A stretch of 64,000 nt of DNA from Balamuthia mandrillaris (taxonomy: Eukaryota; Discosea; Longamoebia; Balamuthiidae). Made by a program: the position numbers and the translations under genes. Location: assembly GCA_031835245.1 (NCBI GenBank), contig JAVKOQ010000063.1, positions 163,904 through 227,903 on the forward strand, read 5' to 3'. Below the pieces are notes generated by a model. The model was not told the DNA's origin and ran no database searches. It saw only the letters and a program-made list of their open reading frames with translations. This document shows positions 34,701 through 44,986 of this stretch, one piece after another (within the stretch, counting starts at the first letter, position 1; each line of letters starts with the position of its first letter).

Positions 34701-35380
34701 CCCAAGAAAAACCTGAAGTGCTGCAGACTTATCTTCATCTATATCGTATTATCCAACAGCTTCGTAACTATTCTGCCATCTGTTCAGCTTCCTCTCCCTC
34801 TGGTCACCTTGCAGAAAGGGAAGTGGCAGCACTCACTCAATCGCTTTTGAATGTAAAAATCATATTGGCCTACTATTCTTCTTCTGCATCATCGTCTTCT
34901 TTCGCTTCTGATACCTACAATGATGATTTGCCTGCCACTGCTTCTTCTCCTGCACCCTTGCTACAAGCAATAATGTTGGCAGAGCTACAAGATAGCGTTA
35001 ATAGCTTCTTTGATGAACTTCATTTTTGTTTGCCAACTTCACATGCAGCCGCCCTTCATCCATTATCACCATCATCACAGCTTCCACAGGCTCACAACCC
35101 CACTCCCTTACAACAATACATTCTCTCTTTCCTGATGAAGGACGAAGCCACACCGATATCCTCCTCCACAACCACACAACGTTTGTTTGGATGCTTCCTA
35201 CAGTACTATGACATTCCCTATCCTCCCTCTCTTATAAGCAATTTTGCGATACCTTCATCTTCCTCCTCAGCACGGAGAGGAGTCTCAATGTTGCGGTTAG
35301 CTCGTCTTCTTCCCCATAGTCCTCCGCATGTATTGGCCACTATCCTCCTTGCTCTTCGGCCAAAAACACCTTTGCAATAA
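28748..35380 (+). CDS. ANAPC1: APC1, scaffold subunit of the anaphase-promoting complex
   Basis: Largest scaffold of the APC/C ubiquitin ligase, controlling mitotic exit. A single uninterrupted frame of 2210 aa (animals about 1940). Two adjacent ATGs (28748, 28751) begin it. The N-terminal beta-propeller region is expanded by Ser- and Gln/His-rich inserts. The family signature LPFGVAVPLRDAIQQCR plus WPVAAYHLLGRNDLA lies around residues 930-965. The PC (proteasome/cyclosome) repeats follow from about residue 1260, with SVGILLGMAASKIGTM, ASLLALGLLYQGT, LAAGLALGLVGLAQGG, AILALALLFLKTEH, ILAGACLSLGLRFAGS and NMALGLLFLGGG. It is intronless although its neighbours carry an intron every 150-400 bp. 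The C-terminal third is the usual APC1 helical region with low-complexity inserts. Confidence 0.95.
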   Translation: MMELKAARAAYTPFSVAELPFRSVTPFQPFGRRLAEEEEGEEAHGSELEACRSCYLLAPSTAVAAAGAQLHQEGLTESEVYAYCSGGDAATASTKIVWSSGGRVINTWEVGGAAAAISSFSSPSSARQHQPSRTLSWASFPSSLASSGLPDSFSFSSSSSSSFNSIGSTWWKEAVGGGALRQQRRRRYLCVLQAVARTLTLCETNEGMESTSGSSDKVQHIPLPFLASSLWRLPLGLLVQRAVSSSSSFSNSEFPTAEQITAEAVPGLFSLLHPLEELRPVPTTTSPSSSDVGTIIYSSERWPLIVSHHQQHHQNHQSPTECEMEGHSLWILLPAQQSHQPTYTTAINSKKAERDFGLSNSSADPVLEPQLALHRLFVAGQGEGGKEPKGKASSVFIMPDDGQSDENHMKGLLCLLIPTLSHHLRGGHQSNKAEEGASSILEVYSFSITLSPSSSLPSSKYSSVPSAVAVPQCLVKKVHSQAALAAMPIERRASNSSSDLVILHTNGSIGVYRQLKLLFHCSFCVPSPLSMPPAPVVGLCDAIGSRLNLLLGDRNQTRLRVTVPEVASSPLVLRCLAFLCSAMHQEDAFTLLRLYLCHNQQHNNVASSLPAEITDGEEEVEWRSLCHVLHFIFERQATEPYHSPAPQQLSSSIGSDHSDDDDGDDDWQYLLGSNVHQRHSTSFSALDKHCTIPNVTRSHSSSSSPSTSSYSLLEEEWNSKVVLFSTSCSTILFALHSIYEESKLNILHSSYVQRLGTLLMELAQRLAWLNYLEHYRRDLGLNVVDGEGAACTSCSLASCEEEPASIYSWLHRRLRGEIGLKPFTFAIQPYEQGEATAVPLVDASRVGDTQLTRKVCLFYDILCGGDGHHYANAHPNNRGKGETKEEKEKRKEESTAPASKPVVSYNKPSERWQRVVLSMAHEGFTLEQLNNLPFGVAVPLRDAIQQCRAGNIPTGWPVAAYHLLGRNDLAPGFNASLVEQLPSPHDAQGSDDTILENTGISFSTGRNRPATTATGSAAPTTSGEQDMMGKRNEWDGLGAILDNEACRLRFGRDQRLRDVHKMLASSYPRRIHLQANQAAGAMGMAEHEIAAAQQKQLLRMAHRTLALAVGRGMFTLSSTSSHLLVEPLPIPLIVLDGKAGERGKTLTVTLEAGSVPPEVLRWPEFHNGVATALRIAPSYQVADMDDDELASSAGAGFWDQRQVTSTWIVYNKQLQAAAGGGSDNNMSNGHAGLLMGLGLQGHLSSLSQTKVFDYLSKGHELTSVGILLGMAASKIGTMEASLAKLLSIHVPALHPPSSSDLEVPPSVQTASLLALGLLYQGTLHRHMCEILLQEIGRSPLAKPHPDHGGSSSGAEREGLALAAGLALGLVGLAQGGNGATMKPAGLSDMCIEDTLFYYMEGGRQGGNTKRPLSTASSLDGGGVSALHDWLAPDADDTAATEDSVTMMITGNGASDRSLHGNSNNSKNSLVLLSSRRPVDVDATAAGAILALALLFLKTEHRVVAQRLAPPTTPYLLDGIRPDLLLLRVLARNLVLWHSIQPNKGWMDSQMPQVVLRFAAKEDAKRTRGPIFVEEQDDDEDVTSSSNYAYADTLRQAHINILAGACLSLGLRFAGSSDGAAYALLLEQVEYMQKRLRVAPEQDYPMVETCLNMATLSLSLVMAGTGHLPTLRLLRSQHRRVRPRHPHNRSQRQEENLTDLFSRNGSREAVSYGTHMATNMALGLLFLGGGRYSLGTQNHQIAALVCALYPRFPLDCQDNRYHLQAFRHLYVLACEERCVQAVDVETRQQCYVPIRVDLMTSSARKGSSLDLTAPCLLPEFRFIQRMSIASPRYWSYNIVLAPSPGDDDTRHSSAQAKTLLRHRIIFVKRKTGFLSYSQDPAGLRSILCRPFPQYQHHLQNPACHLFQQKQRPSAMSAAWKQQNRLLFIKSFSQDPNILAFANHFALPQSCANPTGASTSPFTQLHNEEAANFLASFCTAALYECLTQEKPEVLQTYLHLYRIIQQLRNYSAICSASSPSGHLAEREVAALTQSLLNVKIILAYYSSSASSSSFASDTYNDDLPATASSPAPLLQAIMLAELQDSVNSFFDELHFCLPTSHAAALHPLSPSSQLPQAHNPTPLQQYILSFLMKDEATPISSSTTTQRLFGCFLQYYDIPYPPSLISNFAIPSSSSSARRGVSMLRLARLLPHSPPHVLATILLALRPKTPLQ

Positions 35381-35414
35381 AGTTCTATGGCATTCCCTTC
35401 TCTACTCTTCATCG

Positions 35415-35420
35415 TTCTCT

Positions 35421-35456
<36 letters not shown>

Positions 35457-35457
35457 A
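35415..35457. repeat. (CT)n in the APC1 3' UTR
   Basis: CT-rich run in the 111-bp convergent gap between APC1 and the ZIP transporter. Confidence 0.9.
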
Positions 35458-35491
35458 TCTCACCAGATAATACAAACAACAAAGCGAGTTT

Positions 35492-36702
35492 TTAGTGAGC
35501 ATGAAACAGATTGTCAATGATAAGGAAGAGGACATAGCTGGCAACCATGCAGGCCAACGACACCCTCCGCGAGTGCGAGTTGACCTCCTTGGCCATGAGC
35601 TCCGGTATGATGCCGGTGGCCGTTATGAACACAAAAGTGCCAGCGCCAAAGCCTAACACGAAGCCAAGGAAAGAAGGGGCGATGCCTCCTAGCAGCAACA
35701 TCCCCAAGAACGCCCCCAACGGCGTCATCGAGCACAACACCAACAGGTTGGTGTAAAAGGTCTGCGAGGACCGCCCTGGTGCGTTCGCTAGTATTGTGGA
35801 CATGACGAACCCATCCGGAATCTTATGCAGTATCAAAGCCCATGCCACCCGGAAGCCTATCGCCTGTGAGGCCTCAAAGGCTCCCGCCATCACGAACCCG
35901 TCCACAAAGGAGTGCACCGTAAGCCCTAGCAGTGCCACGAATGAGAACTCCTCTGACAGGCGCGTGGTGTGGTGATTGTGGTAGCCCCCGTGATTATGGT
36001 GGCTGTGATGGTTGTTGTTATTGGCCACCTGGTGCTGTTGATTTCTGTTTTAGAAGATAAACTCCAAAGCAAAGACGAAAAGAAGAAGCACAAAGAGAAC
36101 AAGAAAGAAGAAGGCACCTCGTCAACTTCGCTAACTTCTCGGCCAAGGTCAAGGTCATTGATTTGGATGTGATGGTCGGGCATGCCACCGCCATGCGAGT
36201 GAGCATGGCCGTAGGCGCTCAAGACCTGTTCCAGGATGAGGAGGGTCAAGTAACCAACGCCAACGCCAATCATGGCGTACCGTGCTCCCTCCCCTTCTCC
36301 GCCAGACTCGTCGTGGTCGCGATGGTTGTGCGGCATGGCTTGGCGAGGCGTGGAGGAGAGAAGTTGTTGGGGGCTGTCCGTAAGCTGCCGCGGCCGATGA
36401 TAGAAGGTTGCCTCGTTGTTGTATCCATAGAATACATCGTTGTTGTCGTTGTCGTTGGTGGTGGCCTGGTTGGAGGAGGGCAGTGACGTGGCATGAGAGG
36501 AAAGGGCCAGTTCGGAGGAGATGTTGAGAGCCTCAGGGATGAGGTCCACCGTGGCGATGGCAAAGAGCAAACCCGCAGAGAGGGCCAACAGCAAATGGCT
36601 CCAGCGGGCAAAGCCTCTTCGATAAAGAAAGCGTGGCAGCAGTGCAGAGAGGAACGGCGCCAGCCCTGCCGTAAACACGGTAAGCAAGAGGGAGAGGTTC
36701 AT
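35492..36702 (-). CDS. ZIP (SLC39) family zinc/metal transporter
   Basis: Membrane importer of divalent metals into the cytosol. Two exons, 36118-36702 and 35492-36034; 1128 nt and 375 aa. The start is the only in-frame ATG, 36702 (MNLSLLLTVFTAGLAPFL). Membrane segments: TM1 at the N-terminus, TM2 LLLALSAGLLFAIATVDLIP, TM3 MIGVGVGYLTLLILEQVLSA, TM4 with HSFVDGFVMAGAFEAS, TM5 with LILHKIPDGFVMSTIL, and three more ending IIDNLFHAH. The HSxxDG and HKxPxG motifs form the binuclear metal site of ZIPs. His-rich loops (HAHSHGGGMPDHH, HHSHHNHGGYHNHH) lie between TM3 and TM4, where ZIPs sense metal. Subfamily is uncertain; it is closest in feel to ZIP9/ZIP11-like proteins. Confidence 0.93.
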
Positions 36703-37299
36703 CTTCCTCTCCCCAGCTGCTGCTGCTGCAGCTGGTAGGAAAATAAAAATAAAAAAGGAGGAAGAAGGCTCGTGTGTAGGTCCCCACAAGAAATTGGCGG
36801 CAAGCAAAGGGGGCGGCTTCTGCTGCTCTTCTTGGCAGTGGTGTTGGGGGCTTTGTGGGGGTTGGCTGGCTTCTCTTGAAGAGAAGGGCTTCTTCTTCTA
36901 TCTTCTTCTTCTTCTATCTTCTTCTTCTTCTATCTTCTTCTTCTTCTATCTTCTTCTTCTATCTTCTTCTTCTTGTTCTGCTGCTTGGTGGTTGGTTGGG
37001 CTGTCTTCCTTGTCTTTGTCTGCAGCTGCCCTGCTGCTGCTCTGCTGCACTGGTAGCAAATATGTACCTAATAGATTGGGAAACCAAAGCCGAGAGGGCC
37101 AGGCTATTATGTTTGCAAACTAAAATATAAATAAAAATATTTGAGAAACCAGAAGAAAGAGGAAGGAGAGGAGGAGGAGGAGGGAGAGAAGAGGAGAGGT
37201 GGGCAAAGGACGAGGACGAACAACAGAGGAGAGGAGAAGAGCAGGAAAAGGGTAGGTAGGGCACCAAACGGAGAGAGTGAGGTATTGCAGCTACGCAGA
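36703..37299. other. Divergent intergenic region ZIP / WDR41 with minisatellite
   Basis: 597 bp between divergent starts. It holds the CTTCTTCTAT minisatellite (36890-36976) and AT-rich sequence near 37110-37140. No gene supported. Confidence 0.5.
36890..36976. repeat. Minisatellite (ATCTTCTTCTTCTT)n
   Basis: About five to six copies of a 13-16 bp CTT-rich unit punctuated by CTAT. Confidence 0.9.
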
Positions 37300-39597
37300 A
37301 TGGGGCTTGGTCTGGCGAAAGAGGGCAAGCAGGAGACGGTGCAGGAGGACCTCGAGTCCAACACGCTGAACGAGCTGCAGATCTTGGCAGGGCACAGCGA
37401 CATTGTGCGCCTCTTGGTCAAAATTGATGACTTTAGGTATGTATTTGTGCGTGCCCCTTCTTTTGTTTTGCTGGCGGTGGCTGTTCTTCTGCTAAATGGC
37501 TGGGCTTGGTGTTGTTGTTGTTGTTAATAGAATCGCTTCAGCTGGCGATGACAATAAGGTCATCATTTGGCACGTACAAACTGGGCAGCGCCTCTTTGTA
37601 TTGGAGGGACACACCAGGCCTGTCACCTGCCTTCTTATGTTGGACAGCCACACCCTCGTTTCTGGTTCTTCTGACAAAGCTCTCAGGGTTCCTTTTTTTT
37701 TTTCCCTCCTTTTCTCTGCTCTTTTCTAGTTCTCTTCTCCTCCCTATCCCTGGTTCTCTTTCGTCGTTTTTCTCTCTTTCTCTCCCATGCATGCATTCTA
37801 CTCACCAATGACGAAAAGATATGGGACGTGTTCACTGGGAATTGTCTTCAGGTGGTGGATAATGCTCACGACAGCAGCGTTAGGGTAAGTGTGCTTGCTT
37901 GCTGCAGCTGCACTATGGCAAAAGGGCGAGAGTTTACATCTATCTAGAAAGAGAAGTTGACCATGGTTGCTCTGTTGCTCTCATTGACGCCTCTGATCAG
38001 GCGTTGGCTCTGATGCCGAAAGGTACCAGAGTGGCGCACAATGCTGACAACGCCACAACAGATCTGTTTTGTAGCGGCAGCAATGACAGTAAGATTTGTG
38101 TGTGGGGTCGAAAGAATGACGGCATATCCTTGATCGCTTCGATAGTGCGTGAGGAAGAAGAGAGTATGTATCTTTCTATTGCCTCTCTCCCTCTCCTCCG
38201 CGGTAACTAAAAACGCCTACATTTGGTAGATCTTCATTGCTTACTGGCACTGCATAATTGTGTAGTCACAGCCTCAACCTCCCCCTACTTATGTGAGTAA
38301 CGCCTTCAGTGCACTCAGCGCTATATTGATAGGCTCTTGCACTAACTTTTTGTAATGCTCGGCACAAATAGACGTGTACAGCTTGGAGGAGCTGGGTTTC
38401 TGTAAAAAGTTAGCGTACCATAGAGAGTCTGTGCGATGCTTGGCCACAATAACCCCGTCTTTATTTGCGTCAGCTTCGTTGGACGGTTCCATTGTGGTTT
38501 GGCAATCCTCCAACCTTCAGGCTTTCAAAGTGCTCGAATATCCCGAAAACTATATCCAAGAAAAAGATTACGTGTTTGCCGTCAACCATATCCTTCCCCT
38601 TGGCGAGGTAACTTTTATTAACCCGCTAAAATATGGTTTGAAGTTCACGCATTTGCTCACTGTGCTATGGTTGTGATGTTTGTATGTTCGCGTGTTCCTG
38701 GCCTTTGCACCTTTTATTTATAGCGGTATTTAGCGGCAGCTATCAACGATGGCTTCCGCGTGTATGACATCCCAAGCGCCACCTGTGTTATGCAATGCAA
38801 GAAAGCCCATGATGCCACAGTCAATAGACTCATTCCACTGTACAATGGGTAACCTTGCGATTTTTTCCCCTGCATATGTTCATTCGAACATTTACGCTGA
38901 ACTCGGGTTATCTTTTTTATGTACCTGCACAACCTTCAAAAACAGCACACGGATAGCATCCTGCTCTGTGGACTCATCCATCAAGTTGTGGGGCACGGCC
39001 CAGGCCCTGGATTTTACACAAGGAGCTCCTAACTCTAGTGGCAGCAGTAGTAGCAGCAGCAGCGGCAGCGGCTATAAGAAGAGCAGAGGTAGACGCTTCG
39101 GCACACGGCTAGGTTTGCAAAGTACGCCAATGTTAGAGCCGATTTGCCTGGGAGAAATGCTGGGCCACTCAGGCGCCGTCTACTCCCTACTTCCATGCTC
39201 CAATGAGAGCTTTGCCAGCTGTGGTGCGGATGGTCTGGTCATTTTGTGGAAGGACGGGGTTGTGCAGTCCGAAATGCGCAATCGGTTGGCCAGTGCTGCC
39301 TTGTACATCAATCTCTTGGAGAGCCGGGCAGAACAAGAAGAAGAGGAACAAGAAATCGATGAGCAAGTGGAGGAAGAAGAGGAAGAGGAACCATCGGGTG
39401 GATTGGAGGGCAATGTACAGTGTGAATATATCAACGTTGGTGGAGAGGGTGCCGCAGTAGAAGAGGATAGCAAGATAGCCGGCCTTGCAAAGGAGGAGCA
39501 TGCACCTAAGACCCTTCTTCAAGATGAAGAAATAGTCTCTCTAGTGGATGCTGTTGTCCTCACCGATTCTTCTGCGAACACCCGTACCGTGTTTTAA
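37300..39597 (+). CDS. WDR41: WDR41 beta-propeller protein
   Basis: WD40 protein that anchors the C9orf72-SMCR8 complex to lysosomes in animals. Eight exons: 37300-37436, 37531-37687, 37819-37884, 38001-38163, 38230-38292, 38372-38607, 38724-38848, 38946-39597; 1599 nt and 532 aa (human 459). Strong landmarks are LNELQILAGHSDIVRLLVKI plus DDFRIASAGDDNKVIIWHVQ at the start (human LLVLKAHHDIVRFLVQLDDYRFASAGDD), SGSNDSKICVWGRKND, CSVDSSIKLWGTA and the end repeat SCGADGLVILWKDGVVQ (human ADHLIILWKNGE). Ser/Gly and acidic inserts lengthen the C-terminal part. The 63-nt fifth exon was found only by frame logic. No C9orf72 or SMCR8 gene lies in the window. Confidence 0.88.
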
Positions 39598-39711
39598 CTC
39601 GAACAGGAAGAAGAAAGAGCTTAGTCCAGCTATAATAAATGTTGTTCGTACATTAAAGTGAATTTACAGCTGGCGAGAACAACAAAGGGGCTGTGACGTG
39701 AGGCTGGACAT

Positions 39712-42700
39712 TTAGGGTGACGAGGAACGTCCGCCATCATCCTCAATATCTTCATCATCATCATCATCGTCTTGAGCACCGCCTCTTTCCTGAGCGGTGA
39801 CGCTATTGATCACCTCACCTTCCTCGTTAAGGCCATACGGATCTTCCTCGACCATGGTGCCTGCTTCCTTGAGTTGCCAGTTGCTGATTCTGCCAATATG
39901 GTAAAGGTTCTGAAGGGTGTCGTCTAGGCGACCGGTAGTTGCCAGGCTTTGATACAGTCTATACAATCTCAGTGCCTGCCAGCAGGTTACAGTGCAGGGA
40001 TACAAAGTTTCCAGAGATATACAGGAAATCGGTAAAAGATGGACAACCATAAGCAAGGAGGCACAGACACTGCCACATTAGATAGAGAGGAAACCAAACC
40101 GTGTGTGCATCTTCAGTGCTGCAATGAGTTTTCGTTTGTATTTGTGTATTTAGCAAATGGGAGGCCAGAAAACGCAAGGATAACTTCCGCTGGCGTTCCA
40201 GATAAAATAAATCCACCGTGTCCCTAACCTGCGATGGAGGAACCATGATGTCTGCCAGTAATGTGGTGAGTCGCCGGGTAGGCAAACGGAAGAGGAGGAA
40301 AACAAAGGGCACAAACTGATAATTCTGAAATCTTTCTGCAAGCCATGACCAACAAAAATACATCCAGTGTCTACTAAAAAGCGTAGTTTTAAATACGCGT
40401 CCTGGAGGATGACGCTGGATAAGCACATGAAATAAATGAAAAGGAGCTTAGGTAACAAAGAGAACCTTCAGAGTAGTGACATGGTGGGAGGAAACTGCGG
40501 GATCCAGATCTCCAGGCACAATGCCAGAAAATCGGGTCAAATACGCAGCAATCGGCTCGTAAGTAACTATGTAATCATCTATAAAAACATCTGGTTCTGA
40601 TGTTTGGCTGTGGTCCTTCTGTTCAATTTGAGTAAGGGTTTTGCTATCACCGTCGCTTAAGGGTGCGTGGTCTCTTAATACACTAACTCTAGCCAAGCTG
40701 AAAGTGCCTGGTTTGACAATCATTCGTTTGCCGTCACTACGTAAATAGGTCTCTTCCTTACAAGATGGGATTGGATGAGTCAGCTAGCTCACACGGAAAA
40801 GAAATTAGAATAAGCGAGTAAGTAACTTACAGTTTGCAATGATACAAACTCAGCATCAAGTGCTAACAAGTCACCACAATGAGGAATAGTTTGTTGGGTC
40901 AGTGTCCTTGAGGGAGGCGGGCTGTTTATAGAATTGCTAGTACGAGGTATTAGAGGAAATGGAGAAAAGGAAGGGGTATGTTATAAAATCCAGTACTGTT
41001 GAAAAGGGTGATCGAGGAAAAAGACATCGCTTGTGATTTGATTGAATCTGTGAGGTACAGGAAACCTCTCCACTGAGTCTAGTCTAGTGAAGTATAGGAG
41101 GCATGGGAGCTTTTACAAGAAAAGGATTAGCAGAAGAAATGTGCTATTTGAGGTTAGGAACCTACTTTCCAAACGGTATTATATTGCAATACTTCCTCTA
41201 CCGGGATTGTGGTGATGCTAAAGTCGTTAAATAAATACCATTCACTTTTCTGGTCAGAGGAATACGATGCAGGAATTTTGATATGAGATACCAAGTGTTC
41301 TCTCTTACGTGGATTGCTCTCCAGATCATTGTAAATGTGGGCAATGGTAGCCTATATATTTTCGAGAAAATAGCATCAAGAAGGAGAGCAGAGCAGAGGC
41401 AAATAGCGGGAGTAGCAAACATACCGAAAGCTCATAAACGGCAAGAATGTTACCATCCTCTGTAAGGTTAGACTCTTCACGTACTGTTATGCCTTGTTCA
41501 TTCTTCACCAAGTAAAATCTGGAATAAAAAAGATGGAGCATTAGAAAGGACTACGCCATTTTTCAATGCTCGTCCTGGAATACCTTAACGGAAACCATGA
41601 AGGACTACCCGTGGCCTCTTGTCTGTTAACCAAATCCCTCCAAAACGAAACGACCTGATAGTGTCAAATTGTTTGTTTGTGTTTATAGTGAGAGAGAGAG
41701 AGAGAGAGGATGCGAGTACGAACATTTGGTCCCAAAGGGAAGTTAAGGCAAAGGACGTTCGGAGCATCTTGTAACCACATTTGGCAAAGGTGATCTTGGG
41801 TGAGGGCACACCGATCGCACCATAACTGTTGGCGATAAGCCTTGTGAATGCTGTGTTCCAAAGCCCTGCAAAAGGTAGCGACCGGGTCATGGAAATGGGG
41901 TGTCTGTTTGGATAACTATAAGCCAGATAAATAACGCTAAGAAGGGCTAAAGGATTCAAACCGTATTTTCCTCCTGCGCTGGCGGGAACATTAAATCGAG
42001 GGTGATGGAACAAACTTGAGAAACGGTCAAATAATTGCAAGATAAACAACAATTATGAACTGAAAAAATGGAGCCAAAGAGCTGGTCGATGAGTGGAGGA
42101 TGGCGAGATGAGTCGCCCCAGGTTGTAGAAGATAGCAATGGCGCTCGCAAGCTTTCTTTCTGTAATTGCTCCAACAAAAAAGCGTTGAAGCGCTGGATGA
42201 GGCGACCTAAGCGCACAGTGTCTGATGTGGCGGCAACAGTGGTTGGTTCAAATAGATCACTGGTTGACGGCATGTGACGGAAAGTACGAAGAAAATTGCT
42301 GGCGTGGCAACTCTTTCCTTCACATATGTCCAGCATGTGAAACAAAAAACCTAACTCACAGCTTAGGCAAAACTCTTCACGGCAGACATGATTCAGCATA
42401 TGCATCCTCAGCTGTGGAATAAAATAAAATGTTTGTAGACAAGCATGCGTGTAGGCGTTGGCATATACGTTCTCCAGCCCTCCAAACTTCGTGCGATTGT
42501 AATACCTTTGTTCATTTCAATTAGTTTATGGATAAAAAGTACGTTTTTCGATGAGCAAGCAAATCACTCCTTGAAAAGAACTATGGCTACGTACTCAAAA
42601 TTGAAGCCTTCCATGCCAAGTTTGTAGTATTTTACTTCTACTCTACGATAATGTTTCGGTGGTGCTATTACACCAGTTCCACACTGCTTCCAAATGGAGA

Positions 42701-44595
42701 GAAGTGAGATAAGAGAGTGCCAACGACAGTGAGAGTAAAAGCGATAAGAGCTGAGAGCATAGAGAAACAGAGTGGTAAGGGAAAGCGAACACTAGACTGA
42801 GTAACAGAAGAACAAGTAGGCGGCTGTTGTGATGGATGTTCACTGGGTTGGCTGTTTTGGGTTTTGCGAGGATTTGGGGCATAGTGAAGGCGGCCAAGCT
42901 TCTTGATATTGTTCATGACTTGACTGGGTATCTTAGCTGACTTCAGTCCCACATCAAAGTCCATAGCTGGCGGCCAATCAGACAATAACTGCTCGTTCAA
43001 TTCCGGAAAAATAGAGGTGGACAACGACCTGGGACGAGGAGAGAAGGAAAAACAGGTGAGATTCCTGGAGGACCAGGGCAATGGAATAGGAGCATGCTTA
43101 CATTTGATCGTCGTAAAAGGAGGTAGGCAGATGGCGAGAAACGGGGAGTTCCGGCAAGACTGTGGCTCTTGAATAAGAATTCACCTGCATGTCCTGTCGA
43201 TCAGCCCATAGATGTACATAGCCTCCTGAGTCACCAAAGACAGCAAGCTCTCCTGTACTTGAAAGATCAATAGTCAAAACGGCGTCTCCACCACAGTCCA
43301 CCTACGTTACAAAATTCATCAAGCGAGACACAGGAATTTGAGTGAACCTATTGCTACAGAGATTACACCAAGAACTGTGGATTGGTACCTGGTACATTTG
43401 TATATTTGTCTGTTCTCCTTGTGCTTCACATATCTGTAGTTGTCCGCCCTGCGACACCACAAAGAGGCTAGAAGAGAACTTTGGGTGGAATTTGACTTGG
43501 AAGGCTCCAGGAGGAAAAGCCACGGGAGGTAGTGGTCTCATAGTTCTAAGGTCATATATCTTGACCATTGGATCTGAAGTAGGATAGGGTTGACCGGCTC
43601 TGCATATCAGGGGAGAGAGATTGAGAGAGAAAAAGAGTAGAGGAGCAACGTATAAAGAGAATGAGCATGGGGAATAAATAAAGTGGGTTAAACACGAGAA
43701 AAGGGAGAACCGTTTCGTCCAACCACAAGTGGCGACAAGATCGCCCTTAACATCAAGGCTCATAATGCCACAGGAATGGGAATCAAAGCGGTGTTCAAGG
43801 CGGAAAGAACGGGGATCAAGGAGGGAGAGCTGGCCACCAAGCCCTCCACAACAGAGAAGGCGAGAGCGCCCAAGGCAAGAAAAACCGAGAGCAGTGCCAA
43901 CGTCGTCACTATCTATGGTCACTTGTTTTAGCAATGTGCCGGTGGTCATATCTAGGAGGTGAAGCAAGGGGCGCTCTCCCGCTAGAAGCAACTCAGTGCG
44001 GGAAGAGTTGGTGTAAAGGCCACAGCGCAGGTCATTGAGCCCCTTTTCAGGGGAATGGAAATGAAACCGAAGGCAACCTCCTGTGCTGTAATGGTATAGC
44101 CTGTCTGCTGTCACTGCGGTGATTCCCTCTGCGCCATTGAGGAGCTGCCGCACCCCTCCCTCACCTGCCACTGTAGCTGCTGCTGTCTTGAAGCTCGAGT
44201 ACTTGCTCAGCTGCGGCGTAACCAGGTAGCTCACAATTCTACCCTATATGTGATAGTTGTTTGTTGTGTGAGAGCTGCTGTGAGGCAAAGGCAAAGGGCA
44301 ACGGCAAGGGGCTGCTGCAAGAGAGAGAGGAGAGGAGCACGTGCATTGTCAAGCCCTGTCCACAGCAGTTCCTCTTCAGTGTCAAAGAGAGAGGCAGTGA
44401 CCATGGCTGCCGGAGTGGCAGCGGAGGGGAGGTGTTCAGCGAGGCTTTGCAACTCGAACCAGCCCCTCTCCAGGAGTGTGCCACTGCTAGAGCCAACAAA
44501 GCTACCAGTACTGACAGCAGCAGGAGGCAAGTGCGCATAGCCCACCACTCCCCCGCCTCCTCCTCCCATGGGGTGTTGCTGGTGGTGAGGAGAAG

Positions 44596-44626
<31 letters not shown>

Positions 44627-44986
44627 ATAGTGAAGTTGCTGTTGCTGCAGGTGATGGTGGTGGAGGGGGTGGTGCAGCTGGTGGTTATGCTGCTGTTGTT
44701 GGTAGCTCTGCGCCAGGTTATTGGTGTGTGGTCTGTGGCTATGTTGCTGCTGTGCGGCTGCTGCTGCGTGGTACAGGTGCTGCTGGGTGCCTCCACCTGC
44801 GCCGCTGTAGCGTGCCGTAGCGTTTGGGGGATGGAAGACACGCTGTTCACTCCCTTCCGCTACTGAAGGCGGTGGTATCCACAGCGGGGAGGGTGTTGAG
44901 TGTGGCCTGCCAGCTGCTGCCCCTCCTCGCCCACTGAACAGCCCTCTGCCGCTCCCCACTTGCTGCTGTTGGTGGTAATCTGCCAT
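39712..44986 (-). CDS. PAN2: PAN2, catalytic subunit of the PAN2-PAN3 deadenylase
   Basis: Poly(A)-specific exonuclease that trims mRNA tails in the cytoplasm. Multi-exon; I did not resolve every junction, only the order of blocks from 44986 to 39712. The N-terminal extension is Gln/His-rich, with a polyQ run. A WD40 region follows, with EEELLWTGLDN then RIVSYLVTPQLSKYSSF, LLAGERPLLHLLDMTTGTLL and GGQLSLLDPRSFRLEHRFD. Next are FDVGLKSAKIPSQVMNNIKK and the inactive UCH-like domain (CREEFCLSCELGFLFHMLD, LGRLIQRFNAFLLEQLQ). The DEDD exonuclease domain has LALDAEFVSLQ (about 40841-40880), FIDDYIVTYEPIAAYLTRFS, FVGHGLQKDFRII and RDTVDLFYLERQRKLSLRFL, so the catalytic acidic residues look present. 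An acidic tail ends in SSSP. One junction near 44344 appears to be GC-AG. Confidence 0.92.
41690..41709. repeat. (GA)n in a PAN2 intron
   Basis: Short GA run on the plus strand, CT on the PAN2 sense strand. Confidence 0.85.
44588..44645 (-). repeat. CAG/CTG repeat encoding polyglutamine in PAN2
   Basis: In-frame CAG repeat on the sense strand giving ten consecutive Gln within a longer Gln/His-rich stretch of the N-terminal extension. Confidence 0.9.

Noticed and set aside
44261-44866. 201-aa Leu-rich plus-strand ORF antisense to PAN2
   Set aside because: Mirror image of the PAN2 polyQ/His region (CTG read as Leu).
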